From Saccharomonospora azurea NA-128 (GTDB taxonomy: Bacteria; Actinomycetota; Actinomycetes; Mycobacteriales; Pseudonocardiaceae), in assembly GCF_000231055.2 (NCBI RefSeq), contig NZ_CM001466.1, positions 2,663,025 through 2,727,024 of the forward strand: a stretch of DNA of 64,000 nucleotides, read 5' to 3'. This document shows positions 25,374 through 34,446 of the stretch, piece by piece (position 1 is the first letter of the stretch; each line of letters starts with the position of its first letter). The notes beneath the pieces were generated by a model that saw nothing but the letters and a program-made list of their open reading frames with translations, was not told where the DNA came from and made no database searches. Made by a program: the position numbers and the translations under genes.

Positions 25374-28136
25374 ATGATGGAGGCGTACACCCACGACGAG
25401 GTGTCCACCTGGCAACAGCAGGTGGACGTCGTCGAACTCGCGCTCGCCGCGACGACCGCGGGCGCGTGGTCGGTCGACCTCCCGGACTTCGAGACTACGT
25501 GGAGTACGGAACTACCCGAGGTCCTCGGTGTGGACGCGGCCGAGACCGCCGCCGTCCGGGAGCGGCTGCTCGAATTGATCGAGCCGTTGACCGTGGCGGC
25601 ACAGAATTGCCCGGTGTGGCACAATTTCGATCTCGAGCAGCGCCACATGACGCCCGGCGGTGAAACACGATGGACCCGCTTTCTCGCCCGCGCCCAGGGC
25701 AATGCCGTCACCGGGAAGGTGCATCGACTGGTGGGAATCGCTGCTGACGTGACCGAGCGGCACGGCAACGCGCAGGCCCTGGCCGATCTCGCGGACCGCT
25801 ATCGCCTGCTCGTGGAGTTCAGTCCGGACGGCATCTGCGTGCATCAGGACGGCGATCTCGTCTACGTCAACCCGGCCGCCGCCCGCTTCGTCGCCGCCGA
25901 CGAGCCCTCCGCCGTGCTCGGCCGCCCCATCATCGACTTCGTCAACCCGAGGTCCGTGCCGGAGTTGCTGCAGCGCGTGTCCTCCCTCCGCGGTCCCGGC
26001 GAGGCCACCGAGCCGACCGAGGTGCGGCTCTCCCGGCTCGACGGCGGGTCGATGCTCATCGAGTCCGTGTCCGTGCGCACCACCTGGAAGGGCCGTCCCG
26101 CCTATCAGGTGATCATGCGCGACATCACGGCGCAGAAGGCCGCCGAGTCGGCGCTGCGCTACCAGGCCGCCCTGGTCAGCCACGTCAGCGACGCGATCAT
26201 CGGCACCAGCTCGGACGGCATGGTGACGAGCTGGAACCCCGCGGCCGAGCGCGTGTACGGCCACAGCGAGGACGTCGCTCTCGGCAGGTCCGTGGGGGAG
26301 GTCGTGGGCGCGACGCTCGACCCGCAGGCGGTGGTCGCGCAGGGCGGGGTGATCGAGGCGGAACATCGCAAGGCCGACGGGTCCGCACTGACGGTGCGCG
26401 TGTCGGCCTCCCCGATGGACACCGGCTACGTGCTCGTGTGCGCCGACGAGACCGCGCGCCGGGCCGCCGAACGGCGCTACCGCACCGTGGTGGCCGCTCT
26501 CGACGAGGGTGTCGTGGTGCTCGACGCCAACGGCCTGGTCGGGTCGGCCAATCCCGCGGCGGGCCGGATCCTCGGGCTGCCCGTCGAGGCCATGATCGGG
26601 TGCTCGCCGACGTTGTTCCCGCTGCACGACGAGTCGGGCGCCCGTATCCCGCCCAGCGAGTACCCGTCGTCGTTGGTGCGGACCACGGGCATGGCCACCC
26701 AGAACCGGGTCGTGCGGGCCCGGAGGCCCGACGGGTGCTGGGTGTGGCTGTCCATGAGTTGCCGCCCGCTGGACTCGGGCGCCACACCCCCGCACCAGGT
26801 GGTCACGTCGTTCACCGACATCACCGAGCGCAAGGCGATCGGCGAACGGCTCGAACACGACGCGACGCACGACCCGCTGACCGGCCTCGCCAACCGCACG
26901 CTCGTCCTCCAGCGGTTGAGCGAGGCACTGCACCGCCGCCGTGACGGGTCGCTCGCCTGCGTGCTGTTCATCGACCTCGACAAGTTCAAGGTCATCAACG
27001 ACTCGCTCGGACACGGCATCGGCGACAAGGTGCTGCGGATCGCGGGCCAGCGGCTGAAGAACAGCGTGCGCCGCAACGACCTGGTGGGCAGGCTCGGCGG
27101 TGACGAGTTCGCGGTCGTGACCCTGGGTGTGGAGCACGGCAAGCAGATCCGGGCGCTCATCCACCACATCCGCGACGCGCTGACCGAGCCGATCACCGTG
27201 GACGGCCGCAGGCTACGCGTCGACGCCAGCATCGGCGTGGTGACCGCGGGCGAGGACGACGAACGGTCGGCCGAGGACCTGCTGCGTGACGCCGACGTGG
27301 CGATGTACCAGGCCAAGACGCGGGGGCGAGGGCGCCACGAGTTCTTCGACGTCGAGCTGCGCGAGCGGGTCCAGCGGCAGCTGCGGCTGGAGCAGGACCT
27401 GCGCGACTCCGTGCGGGCGGGGCAGCTCTGGGTCGCCTACCAGCCCGTCGTCGACCTGCGCACCTACCAGCGGGTGGCCGTCGAGGGGCTGTTGCGCTGG
27501 CAGCATCCCGTGCACGGTCTGATCTCGCCGGGCGAGTTCATCCCGCTGGCCGAGGAGAGCGACCTCATCAACCTCGTCGGCGGGCACATGCTCCGCACCG
27601 CCACCCGGGAGCTGGCCCGCCGCCGGCTGCGCGGCGACGTCCGCACGAGGCTCACCGTCAATCTCTCGGCGCGTCAGCTGGAGGACGACTCGGTGGTCGA
27701 CGCCGTCCACGACGCGCTACGCAGCACGGGCCTCCCGCCCGCCGAACTGTGCCTGGAGATCACCGAGAGCGCCCTCATGCGCGATCCCGAGGCGGCGGCG
27801 GACGTCCTCACGGCCCTGCGTGGTCTGGGCGTCCGGTTGGCGATCGACGACTTCGGCACCGGCTACTCGTCGCTCGCCCAGCTCTGGAAGCTCCCACTCG
27901 ACACGCTCAAGATCGACCGCTCGTTCGTGATGGGCCTCGACGGTTCCGACCACGCGGACGCCGAAGCCATCATCAAGGGCATCGTCACCATGGCCCACTC
28001 GATGGGGCTGACCGTCATCGCCGAGGGCACCGAGAACGAACGCCAGGTGGCCATCCTGCGCGGGCTGGGGTGCGACCAGGCGCAGGGCTACCACTTCGGC
28101 AGACCGGCTCCGGCCGACGAGGTGTTCCGGAGCTGA
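25374..28136 (+). CDS. PAS-GGDEF-EAL cyclic-di-GMP signalling protein
   Basis: A 920-aa cytoplasmic protein with no membrane segment. Residues 1 to about 490 contain three to four PAS/PAC sensor modules (for example LVEFSPDGICVHQDGDLVYV; LVSHVSDAIIGTSSDGMVTS). The diguanylate cyclase domain at about 495-650 has an intact GGDEF in GRLGGDEFAVV (around 574), with an RxxD inhibitory site (RRND) five residues upstream. The EAL domain at about 665-915 retains EGLLRW (an EGL variant), EITESALM, IDDFGTGYSSL and LKIDRSFV, so it may be an active phosphodiesterase. The ATG at 25374 is followed immediately by a second ATG. Dual synthase/hydrolase activity is inferred from motifs. Confidence 0.92.
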   Translation: MMEAYTHDEVSTWQQQVDVVELALAATTAGAWSVDLPDFETTWSTELPEVLGVDAAETAAVRERLLELIEPLTVAAQNCPVWHNFDLEQRHMTPGGETRWTRFLARAQGNAVTGKVHRLVGIAADVTERHGNAQALADLADRYRLLVEFSPDGICVHQDGDLVYVNPAAARFVAADEPSAVLGRPIIDFVNPRSVPELLQRVSSLRGPGEATEPTEVRLSRLDGGSMLIESVSVRTTWKGRPAYQVIMRDITAQKAAESALRYQAALVSHVSDAIIGTSSDGMVTSWNPAAERVYGHSEDVALGRSVGEVVGATLDPQAVVAQGGVIEAEHRKADGSALTVRVSASPMDTGYVLVCADETARRAAERRYRTVVAALDEGVVVLDANGLVGSANPAAGRILGLPVEAMIGCSPTLFPLHDESGARIPPSEYPSSLVRTTGMATQNRVVRARRPDGCWVWLSMSCRPLDSGATPPHQVVTSFTDITERKAIGERLEHDATHDPLTGLANRTLVLQRLSEALHRRRDGSLACVLFIDLDKFKVINDSLGHGIGDKVLRIAGQRLKNSVRRNDLVGRLGGDEFAVVTLGVEHGKQIRALIHHIRDALTEPITVDGRRLRVDASIGVVTAGEDDERSAEDLLRDADVAMYQAKTRGRGRHEFFDVELRERVQRQLRLEQDLRDSVRAGQLWVAYQPVVDLRTYQRVAVEGLLRWQHPVHGLISPGEFIPLAEESDLINLVGGHMLRTATRELARRRLRGDVRTRLTVNLSARQLEDDSVVDAVHDALRSTGLPPAELCLEITESALMRDPEAAADVLTALRGLGVRLAIDDFGTGYSSLAQLWKLPLDTLKIDRSFVMGLDGSDHADAEAIIKGIVTMAHSMGLTVIAEGTENERQVAILRGLGCDQAQGYHFGRPAPADEVFRS

Positions 28137-28158
28137 TTCCCGGGCACTCCGGCGGCCG

Positions 28159-28770
28159 TCACGCGTCCACGACGAGCACTTCGAGCGTCCTCGGGCCGTG
28201 CACGCCCTCCACTCGGTCGAGCTCGATGTCGCTGGTCGCCGAGGGGCCGCTCACGAACGTCAGAGGCCGGGTCGGGTCGAGCCGCCGCAACGCCTCGGGG
28301 ACGCTGACCGCGATCGCCTCGGCGCGGACCACGCACAGGTGGTAGTCGGGCACGAGGGTGAGCAGCCGTCGTCCCTGGGCCGCACCCGCGTCGAGCACGA
28401 TGGTTCCCGTTTCCGCGATGCCCACGGCGGCGCCGGTGACCACTCCGTCGACGCCGTCCACAACGGACAGGTCGAGCGGCGGCTCGTCGAGCAGCCACCG
28501 CACGCCGTCCACGCGCCACGGCTCGGGAAGATCCGGCGGTGCCACCACGCTGTCCACACCGCGACGGCGGAGACACTCGCCGATCGTGCGCGGCAGCTCC
28601 CCAGCCACCACGCGGTGGACGACGGCCTTGTAGTGCTCCACCCGCTCGACGAACAGACCCACCGGGTCGGCCACGGCGCGGACCGTGTCGTAATCCCTCG
28701 GCACCGTCCTGGGTGGCACGCGCGGAGCGCTTCGGATGCGGGCGAGGATCTCGCGGCGGGCGCTACTCAC
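28159..28770 (-). CDS. lutC: Lactate utilization protein LutC
   Basis: A 203-aa LUD-domain protein (GVVTGAAVGIAETGTIVLD; VPDYHLCVVRAEAIA; TFVSGPSATSDIELDRVEG), the third component of the LutABC L-lactate oxidation complex. The GPSATSDIE motif near the C-terminus is characteristic. Its start overlaps the end of lutB by 8 bp. It is convergent with the GGDEF-EAL gene. Confidence 0.92.
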   Translation of the reverse strand: MSSARREILARIRSAPRVPPRTVPRDYDTVRAVADPVGLFVERVEHYKAVVHRVVAGELPRTIGECLRRRGVDSVVAPPDLPEPWRVDGVRWLLDEPPLDLSVVDGVDGVVTGAAVGIAETGTIVLDAGAAQGRRLLTLVPDYHLCVVRAEAIAVSVPEALRRLDPTRPLTFVSGPSATSDIELDRVEGVHGPRTLEVLVVDA

Positions 28771-30175
28771 GACTGCGCCTCCACCACATGCGGAAGCTCT
28801 CCTTCGGCACGGCGGGCACGTCCCGCGTCGCCGTCCACCGCGACCCCGGCCACGGGAGGCGCTTGAGTGTGCCGTCGCCTCCGGCGAAGAACCGCGACAG
28901 CGAACCCGCTCGCTGCGCCGCCTCGTACCGGCGCGGATCGCGGAACACCCACGCGGCGGCCGACATCGCCAGCGCCTCGGGGTCGTGCCTGGGCTTCGCC
29001 TTCACGGCCTGCGCCCGGAGGTGCGTCAGCACCTCGGGGATGTTGATGCGCACCGGGCACACCTCGTAGCACGCGCCGCACAGCGACGAGGCGTACGGCA
29101 GCGAGGCCGCCTGCTCGTCCGCCATGTCACCGGCCAGCTGCGGCGCGAGGATCGCGCCGATCGGCCCGGGGTAGACCGACCCGTAGGCCTGCCCGCCGGT
29201 GCGTTCGTACACCGGGCACACGTTGAGGCAGGCCGAGCAGCGGATGCACCGCAGCGCCTGCCTCCCCACCTCGTCCGCGAGCGTGGCGCTGCGGCCGTTG
29301 TCGAGGAGGACGAGGTGGAACTCGCTCGGCCCGTCGCCCGGAGTGACTCCCGTCCAGATCGACGTGTACGGGTTCATCCGCTCCGCCGTCGACGACCTCG
29401 GCAGCAGTTGCAGGAACACTTCGAGGTCGCGCCACGTGGGCACGAGCTTCTCGATGCCCATCACCGTGATCAGCGTCTCGGGCAGCGTCACGCACATGCG
29501 CCCGTTGCCCTCCGACTCCACCACGGCGATCGAGCCCGTGTCCGCGACGGCGAAGTTGGCCCCGGAAACGGCGACCTTGGCTGCGAGGAACCGGCGGCGC
29601 AGGTGCCGCCGCGCCGCCTCCGCCAGCACCCGCGGCTCGTCGCCGGCGGGCGGTTCCGCCATCGTGCGCGAGAAGATCTCCCGGATCTCGGCCCGGTTGC
29701 GGTGGATCGCGGGCACGAGGATGTGCGACGGCCGGTCCTTCCCCAACTGCACGATCAGTTCCGCGAGATCGGTCTCGACCGGCCGCACGCCCCGAGCTTC
29801 GAGATACTCGTTCAGCCCGATCTCTGCGGTGGCCATGGACTTCACCTTCACGACCTCGTCGGCGCCCTTGGCCCGGGCGAGGTCGTGGACGATGCGGTTC
29901 GCCTTCTCGGCGTCCCGCGCCCAGTGCACCACCCCGCCGCGGGCGGTGACGGCCTCCTCCAGCCGCACCAGGTAGGTGTCCAGGTTGGCGAGCACGTCGT
30001 CCTTGATCGCCTCGCCCGCTCTGCGCAACCGCTCCCAGTCGTCGAGCTCGGCCACGGCCTCCGCCCGCTTGGCGCGGATGGTGGTGGTGGCCTTGCGCAG
30101 GTTCGTGCGCAGCTGCGTGTCGTCGAGTGCGGCGCGGGCCGCGCGGGGAAACGTCGGGCTCCCGAGCCACGTCAC
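28763..30175 (-). CDS. lutB: Lactate utilization iron-sulfur protein LutB
   Basis: A 470-aa protein. An N-terminal LUD domain (VVKVKSMATAEIGLNEYLEA) is followed by two 4Fe-4S cluster motifs, CIRCSACLNVCPVY (around 311) and CGACYEVCPV (around 365), and the LutB C-terminal tail. It is the electron-transfer subunit of L-lactate oxidation to pyruvate. The GTG at 30175 overlaps the lutA stop (GTGA). Frames extending further upstream run across lutA and are not coding. Confidence 0.93.
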   Translation of the reverse strand: MTWLGSPTFPRAARAALDDTQLRTNLRKATTTIRAKRAEAVAELDDWERLRRAGEAIKDDVLANLDTYLVRLEEAVTARGGVVHWARDAEKANRIVHDLARAKGADEVVKVKSMATAEIGLNEYLEARGVRPVETDLAELIVQLGKDRPSHILVPAIHRNRAEIREIFSRTMAEPPAGDEPRVLAEAARRHLRRRFLAAKVAVSGANFAVADTGSIAVVESEGNGRMCVTLPETLITVMGIEKLVPTWRDLEVFLQLLPRSSTAERMNPYTSIWTGVTPGDGPSEFHLVLLDNGRSATLADEVGRQALRCIRCSACLNVCPVYERTGGQAYGSVYPGPIGAILAPQLAGDMADEQAASLPYASSLCGACYEVCPVRINIPEVLTHLRAQAVKAKPRHDPEALAMSAAAWVFRDPRRYEAAQRAGSLSRFFAGGDGTLKRLPWPGSRWTATRDVPAVPKESFRMWWRRSRE

Positions 30176-30888
30176 GGGGTTGCGACCCACGGCTCTTCCT
30201 CCGTACTCGCGAGAATCTCCGCCAGATGCAGCGCCCGCACGCCCGTGCTCAGCCGGGACAGACCACCGCCGATGTGCATGAGACACGAGTTGTCCCCCGC
30301 CGTCACCACCTGCGCAACCGTGTCCTGCACGCAGCGCATCTTGTCGGCCAGCATCGCCGTGGACGTCTCGGCGTTCTTGAGCGCGAAGGTGCCGCCGAAT
30401 CCGCAACACTGCTCCGCCTGCGGCAGTTCCACGAGGTCGAGACCGCGCACCGCGCGCAGCAGGCGCACGGGCCGGTCGCCGACGCCGAGCATGCGCAGCG
30501 AGTGGCACGTCGGGTGGTAGGTCACCCGGTGCGGGAAGTACGCGCCCACGTCCGTCACCCCGAGCACGTCGACGAGGAACTCGCTGAGCTCGTACGTGCG
30601 CTCGACGGCCGGACTCGCGCCGCACAACCCGGGATGGATCTCGCGCACCATGCCCGCGCAGGAACCCGACGGCGCCACGACGTGGTCGTAGCCGTCGAAC
30701 ACCTCCGCATAGCGACGGGCGAGCGGCACGGCCTCGTCGTGGTAGCCGGTGTTGAAGTGCATCTGACCGCAGCACGTCTGGCCGAGGGGGAAGTCGACCT
30801 CGCACCCCAGCCGGGTCAGGAGCCGGACCACGGCCTTCCCCGTGTCGGGGTAGAGCGTGTCGGTGAGGCACGTGGCGAACAACGCCAC
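30172..30888 (-). CDS. lutA: Lactate utilization protein LutA
   Basis: A 238-aa protein with two CCG domains (QTCCGQMHFNTGYHDE; EQCCGFGGTFALKN), the cysteine-rich heterodisulfide-reductase-type motif that binds iron-sulfur clusters. I chose the GTG at 30888 because AGGAGAGG precedes it and the resulting protein begins at the conserved VALFATCLTDTLYP; starts at 30921 or 30978 would add rare-codon sequence. It is the first gene of the lutABC operon, followed by lutB with a 4-bp overlap. It diverges from the YceI gene. Confidence 0.9.
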   Translation of the reverse strand: MALFATCLTDTLYPDTGKAVVRLLTRLGCEVDFPLGQTCCGQMHFNTGYHDEAVPLARRYAEVFDGYDHVVAPSGSCAGMVREIHPGLCGASPAVERTYELSEFLVDVLGVTDVGAYFPHRVTYHPTCHSLRMLGVGDRPVRLLRAVRGLDLVELPQAEQCCGFGGTFALKNAETSTAMLADKMRCVQDTVAQVVTAGDNSCLMHIGGGLSRLSTGVRALHLAEILASTEEEPWVATP

Positions 30889-31087
30889 GCGCGGTCGTCC
30901 TCTCCTCGCCTCGGCCTCCACGTGAGCGAGCGTAATGACGGCGCTCGGTCGGCGCCAGAGGCGCGCGAAAGTCCGCATTCCGTCCACATGCGACTTACGG
31001 CCCGCCTGCCGGGCCGGTCGACGATCACTGTCAGCGATCGTTTCGCCCCCGGGCGGAAACGCTGCGCGACTACGGTTCAATCGACGG

Positions 31088-31603
31088 ATGACACCCGAAC
31101 CGGCGAGCAACATCACGCCTCCACCGCCCGGGCGCTACGAGCTCGACACCGAGGGCTCCACGGTCGAGTTCGCCATGAAGCACCTCTTCGGCCTCCTGCC
31201 CGTGCGCGGCACATTCGCACTCGCCGGCGGATCGGCGACGGTCGCCGACCCCGTCGAGAAGTCCACTGTGGAGGCGCAGATCGACGCGGCCAGCTTCCGC
31301 ACGCCGACGCCGCCGCGGGACCGGGTCGTCCGCTCGACGATGTACCTCGACACCGACAACCACCCGACGATCTCCTTCAGCTCGACGCAGTGGGACGGCA
31401 ACACCCTCACGGGCACGCTCACCGTCCGGGAGGTCACCGGACCCGTCACGCTGACCGTCACGGAGTCCTCAGTGAACGGCGACTCGTTCACCGCGCGCGC
31501 CACGGCCCGAGTCGACCGGCTCGCGCTGGGCGTCACGGCGGCCCGGGGAATGACCGGCCGCTACCTCGACTTCACCCTCGCCGTGCGCTTCGTCCGGCGC
31601 TGA
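31088..31603 (+). CDS. YceI-family protein
   Basis: A 171-aa lipocalin-like beta-barrel protein of the YceI family (GRYELDTEGSTVEFAMKHLF; DRVVRSTMYLDTDNHPTISF; VTGPVTLTVTE). Family members bind isoprenoid-like lipids, but the role in actinobacteria is unclear. There is no signal peptide here, so it is probably cytoplasmic. Its 3' end overlaps the convergent CMD-family gene by about 43 bp. Confidence 0.88.
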   Translation: MTPEPASNITPPPPGRYELDTEGSTVEFAMKHLFGLLPVRGTFALAGGSATVADPVEKSTVEAQIDAASFRTPTPPRDRVVRSTMYLDTDNHPTISFSSTQWDGNTLTGTLTVREVTGPVTLTVTESSVNGDSFTARATARVDRLALGVTAARGMTGRYLDFTLAVRFVRR

Positions 31604-32142
31604 CGCCGGGGTGCATCCGGGCTGACGCGCAGGGCGTGCAGCGTGGTCGCGAGCATCTCGTAGTGCCCCACCAGCAGCAGCAGTTCGATGAGGCGCCGCT
31701 CGTCCAGGTGCGCGGCCAGCCCGCTCCACGTCTCGTCGGTGACGTCGCGGAGCTCGTGGAGTTCGTCGGCGGCCCGCAACAGCAGGCGCTCACGCTGCGA
31801 CCAGCCGGGCGCGTCCGGTCCTTCGACCACGCGAGCGAGCTCGTCCTCGCTCAACCCGGCACGTCGCCCCAGTCGCCGGTGATGGGTGCGCTCGTAGTCG
31901 CTGCGGGCGAGCGTCGCGACGCGCAGGATCACCAGCTCGCTCTCGCGCCGGGGCAGCCGGCCGCCCGGCATGAGGCGACCCGCGAAATGCAGCCACGCCC
32001 AGAAGAGTCCCCGCGCGCGACCCAACGTCGTGAAGAGGGCCGGTGTCTCGGTGCCGGTCACGCGCCCTGCGGCGCGGGCGAACACCCACGCGACGACGCC
32101 GATCTCCCGGCGTCCACCCGGCGCGATCCGCGGGCGCCTCAT
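31561..32142 (-). CDS. Carboxymuconolactone decarboxylase (AhpD-like) family protein
   Basis: A 193-aa helical protein with the CMD/AhpD fold pattern (ESELVILRVATLARSDYERTHHRRLGRRAG; the segment around residues 66-95 precedes LLLRAADELHE and ELLLLVGHYEML). The usual CxxC redox motif of AhpD is absent, so a peroxidase role is unlikely; function is unknown. Its ATG at 32142 overlaps the stop of the SDR gene upstream (ATGA), so the two form an operon. Confidence 0.82.
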   Translation of the reverse strand: MRRPRIAPGGRREIGVVAWVFARAAGRVTGTETPALFTTLGRARGLFWAWLHFAGRLMPGGRLPRRESELVILRVATLARSDYERTHHRRLGRRAGLSEDELARVVEGPDAPGWSQRERLLLRAADELHELRDVTDETWSGLAAHLDERRLIELLLLVGHYEMLATTLHALRVSPDAPRRQRRTKRTARVKSR

Positions 32143-33035
32143 GCGGCGTCGGCCTGACGTGCCTCGGCCACGGCTGGCAACGCCTTGTTCGCACCCCAGT
32201 TCATCAGCCGCATCAGCCCGACGTAGGCGAACGGGAGGTGGCGTTGCAGCGCGTGGGCGAGTCGGATGTCGGTGGAGGTGTAGATCCAGTACCGGCCCCG
32301 CCGCATACCGTCGAGGATGGCGACGGCGGCCTGGTCGGGGGTGACGGCGTGCTTGCGGAAGGCGGCCTGGGCCCGCTGGAACGCACGGCTGTGCTTGTCG
32401 ACACCGGCGACGTCGATGGTGTCGGTCAGCGGAGTGGCGACCGCACCGGGACAGACCAGGCTCACCCCGATGCCGTGGCGACGCAGGTCGAACCGCAGCA
32501 CCTCCGACACCCCGCGCACGCCGAACTTGCTCGCGCTGTACGCCGCGTGCCACGGCATGCCGATGATCCCCGCCGCCGACGCCACGTTGACCAGCTGACC
32601 GCCCCTGCCGCTGTCGATCATCGGCGGCACCAGGGCCTCGATCACGTGGATCGGCCCCATGAGGTTCACGTCGACCAGCCGACGCCACTGATGATGCTCC
32701 AGCGACCGCACGGTGCCCCAGATCGAGATGCCCGCGATGTTCATGACCACGTCCATGGCGCCGTGCCCGCCGGTCAACCGCTGCCCGAGCCGACCCACCG
32801 CGTCGTGGTCGGCCACGTCGACGGCCTCGGCGAACGCCACCGTGCCTCCGGTGGACTCGATCTCCGTGACCACCCGTGCGAGCGCGTCGGCGCGAATGTC
32901 CGTCAGGTGGAGAACCGCCCCCAGCCGACCGGCCCGCAACGCGACGGCGCGGCCGATACCGCTCGCCGCGCCGGTGAGGAAGACCTTGCGTCCGCGCAGG
33001 TCACGAACCCTTCCGCGTCGCGACGGCAACCCCAT
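32139..33035 (-). CDS. Short-chain dehydrogenase/reductase
   Basis: About 298 aa. The Rossmann motif TGAASGIG is near residue 20, the NAG-equivalent reads MNIAGIS, Ser is in VNVASAAGIIG (around 152), and the catalytic YSASK is near 165. The C-terminal extension (RYWIYTSTDIRLAHALQRH) is typical of actinobacterial SDRs linked to CMD-family proteins. I prefer the ATG at 33035; a GTG at 33068 is possible and neither has a clear ribosome-binding site. The substrate is unknown. Confidence 0.87.
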   Translation of the reverse strand: MGLPSRRGRVRDLRGRKVFLTGAASGIGRAVALRAGRLGAVLHLTDIRADALARVVTEIESTGGTVAFAEAVDVADHDAVGRLGQRLTGGHGAMDVVMNIAGISIWGTVRSLEHHQWRRLVDVNLMGPIHVIEALVPPMIDSGRGGQLVNVASAAGIIGMPWHAAYSASKFGVRGVSEVLRFDLRRHGIGVSLVCPGAVATPLTDTIDVAGVDKHSRAFQRAQAAFRKHAVTPDQAAVAILDGMRRGRYWIYTSTDIRLAHALQRHLPFAYVGLMRLMNWGANKALPAVAEARQADAA

Positions 33036-33114
33036 GAGAGCGGAGTGTAACGACGCGAAGACCCGCACGTCAGGGGGCAGAAAGGAAAGGTTGCCGAAGG
33101 CGGACCGACACAGC

Positions 33115-33151
33115 AGAACGGCCCACCTCTCACATCGAGGTGGGCCGTTCT
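33115..33151 (-). terminator. Terminator of the tRNA-Glu/Asp/Phe cluster
   Basis: Perfect 15-bp inverted repeat AGAACGGCCCACCTC / GAGGTGGGCCGTTCT around a 7-nt loop, 16 bp beyond the tRNA-Phe 3' end. Confidence 0.85.
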
Positions 33152-33166
33152 CGCAGCTTATGACCG

Positions 33167-33240
33167 TGGCCAGGGCCGGGGTCGAACCGGCGACCTTCCG
33201 CTTTTCAGGCGGACGCTCGTACCAACTGAGCTACCTGGCC
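33167..33240 (-). tRNA. tRNA-Phe (anticodon GAA)
   Basis: Acceptor arms GGCCAGG / CCTGGCC; D-arm AGCTCAGTTGGTACGAGC region; anticodon loop CTGAAAA with anticodon GAA; T-loop GTTCGACCC. CCA is not encoded (CGG follows the discriminator A). Third tRNA of a minus-strand cluster. Confidence 0.95.
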
Positions 33241-33267
33241 AGAACGCCGGTACACACCGGAACGCCG

Positions 33268-33344
33268 TGGCGACCCTGACGGGACTCGAACCCGCGACCT
33301 TCGCCGTGACAGGGCGACGCGCTAACCAACTGCGCCACAGGGCC
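33268..33344 (-). tRNA. tRNA-Asp (anticodon GTC)
   Basis: Acceptor GGCCCTG pairs with CAGGGTC (one G-U), discriminator G and encoded CCA. The anticodon loop is CTGTCAC with anticodon GTC; T-loop GTTCGAGTC. Coordinates include CCA. Confidence 0.95.
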
Positions 33345-33364
33345 TTGATTATGTAGTTGTGCCG

Positions 33365-33437
33365 TACTCCCAACGGGATTCGAACCCGCGTTGCCGCCTT
33401 GAAAGGGCGGAGTCCTAGGCCGCTAGACGATGGGAGC
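33365..33437 (-). tRNA. tRNA-Glu (anticodon TTC)
   Basis: Acceptor GCTCCCA pairs with TGGGAGT; the 5' region TCGTCTAGCGGCCTAGGA is characteristic of glutamate tRNAs. The anticodon loop CTTTCAA gives TTC. CCA is not encoded. First tRNA of the cluster. Confidence 0.95.
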
Positions 33438-33780
33438 CCAGTCGGTTCGGCGAACCGATCGACCGTGCTCTCCAGGTCCCCCTGGGAGCGATGATTAGTT
33501 TACGGTACTCGGTTTCCCCCTTCCACAGGGGGGTCACTTAAGCGTCGAAGTGGCCTTCGACCTGCGGAAACAGTAACACGCGAGCGCCGGGACGGCCATG
33601 CACTCGCCGAGGCGGCGACGCGGGACGTGCAATCGCTCGCCGACGGGTCCGAACCAACCGCGCTGCGACGAAAATTTTCCTGCTTTCGACCCTCTTCGCA
33701 GGCAGTTCGCCGCACGACTGCGTCCTTCACCATAAGTAATTGCCCGATTCCGTTCTCGGCACTACCGTGATCCCTGGATC
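33438..33780. other. Intergenic region with the probable tRNA-cluster promoter
   Basis: 343 bp without a credible gene. On the minus strand a -10-like TAAACT lies at 33502-33497, about 60 bp upstream of tRNA-Glu. A small palindrome CGGTTCGGCGAACCG occurs around 33443-33457. The 33650-33700 stretch is AT-rich (AAAATTTTCC) and holds nothing I recognise. Confidence 0.5.
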
Positions 33781-33814
33781 GCCCAGGTGCGGGTCAGGGG
33801 GTGCGCACCTGGGC
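33781..33814 (-). terminator. Terminator of the 80-aa gene
   Basis: Perfect 11-bp inverted repeat GCCCAGGTGCG / CGCACCTGGGC, 16 bp downstream of the stop codon of the small minus-strand gene. Confidence 0.75.
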
Positions 33815-33830
33815 AACCGGCACCACAGCC

Positions 33831-34073
33831 TCAGTGCTGCACCGGGCTGCGCCCACCGTCGTCCGGCGTGAGCCCCAACATGTCCAGCAACCGGGCGCAG
33901 TCCTCGGCCCCTCTCGCCCCGTGCGCGACCGCAAGGCGAGCCCTGCGCACTTGATCGTCCGAAATCCGCGGAGTGTCCTGCCCGGCGCGCTGCACAGGTA
34001 GGCCGCATCCACCGCCCTGCCCTCCGGACTCGTACCGGAGGAGAAACTGCCGCACCTCAACCGACCCGCTCAT
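33831..34073 (-). CDS. Small conserved-looking protein of unknown function (80 aa)
   Basis: The start ATG at 34073 has a GGGAGG ribosome-binding site 6 nt upstream, and a terminator follows the stop, so the gene looks real. The protein is soluble and mostly helical: MSGSVEVRQFLLRYESGG, a Gly/Cys-containing linker, then ISDDQVRRARLAVAHGARG and EDCARLLDMLGLTPDDGG. I do not recognise a family or function. Confidence 0.7.
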   Translation of the reverse strand: MSGSVEVRQFLLRYESGGQGGGCGLPVQRAGQDTPRISDDQVRRARLAVAHGARGAEDCARLLDMLGLTPDDGGRSPVQH

Positions 34074-34289
34074 GGCGCCTCCCAAGGGGCTCGACGTTCG
34101 GACCGGAGGCTAACGAGCCGCCACGAACACACGCAGCCCCCCGGAGAGTGAAACTCCCACCACGGAGCGTGTCGCACGACGGGAACAGTGGAACGCGCAA
34201 CGATGAACAACGGCCCACGATCAGGTAACGCGCTGGAGAGGATTTTCTGTTCAGCACTCGCGATCGTGCTCGTGGTCGTGTAACAATCG

Positions 34290-34370
34290 ACGTGCTGACA
34301 CACCCCCGGTCAGCGCCTGTGGAGATCCCCTCCGGCCCCCGCGTTCCTCCCCCTGGCGCGGGGGCCTCTC
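34290..34370 (+). ncRNA. Candidate 6C RNA (actinobacterial small RNA)
   Basis: Two stem-loops in a row with C-rich loops. The first is GCTGAC / GTCAGC (34294-34314) with loop ACACCCCCG. The second is GGCCCCCGCG / CGCGGGGGCC (34334-34366) with loop TTCCTCCCCCTGG, shaped like a terminator. This two-hairpin architecture is that of the 6C RNA class of Actinobacteria; each loop here has five consecutive Cs rather than six. A -10-like TAACAAT (34281-34287) lies just upstream. No protein of plausible content is encoded. Confidence 0.65.
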
Positions 34371-34446
34371 CATGTCCGGAGCCGGCGGCTTTCTCACCGC
34401 GTGTCACCGAGCGTGACACAGCGTCGTTCGAGCTCAGAGCCACAGC

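Noticed and set aside
33167-33437. An integration site (att) at the tRNA cluster.
   Set aside because: No integrase gene or duplicated tRNA 3' end is visible nearby; flanking genes are ordinary chromosomal genes.
33500-33733. A 77-codon minus-strand frame upstream of the tRNA cluster.
   Set aside because: No ribosome-binding site, AT-rich promoter-like DNA inside it and no domain; better explained as intergenic sequence.
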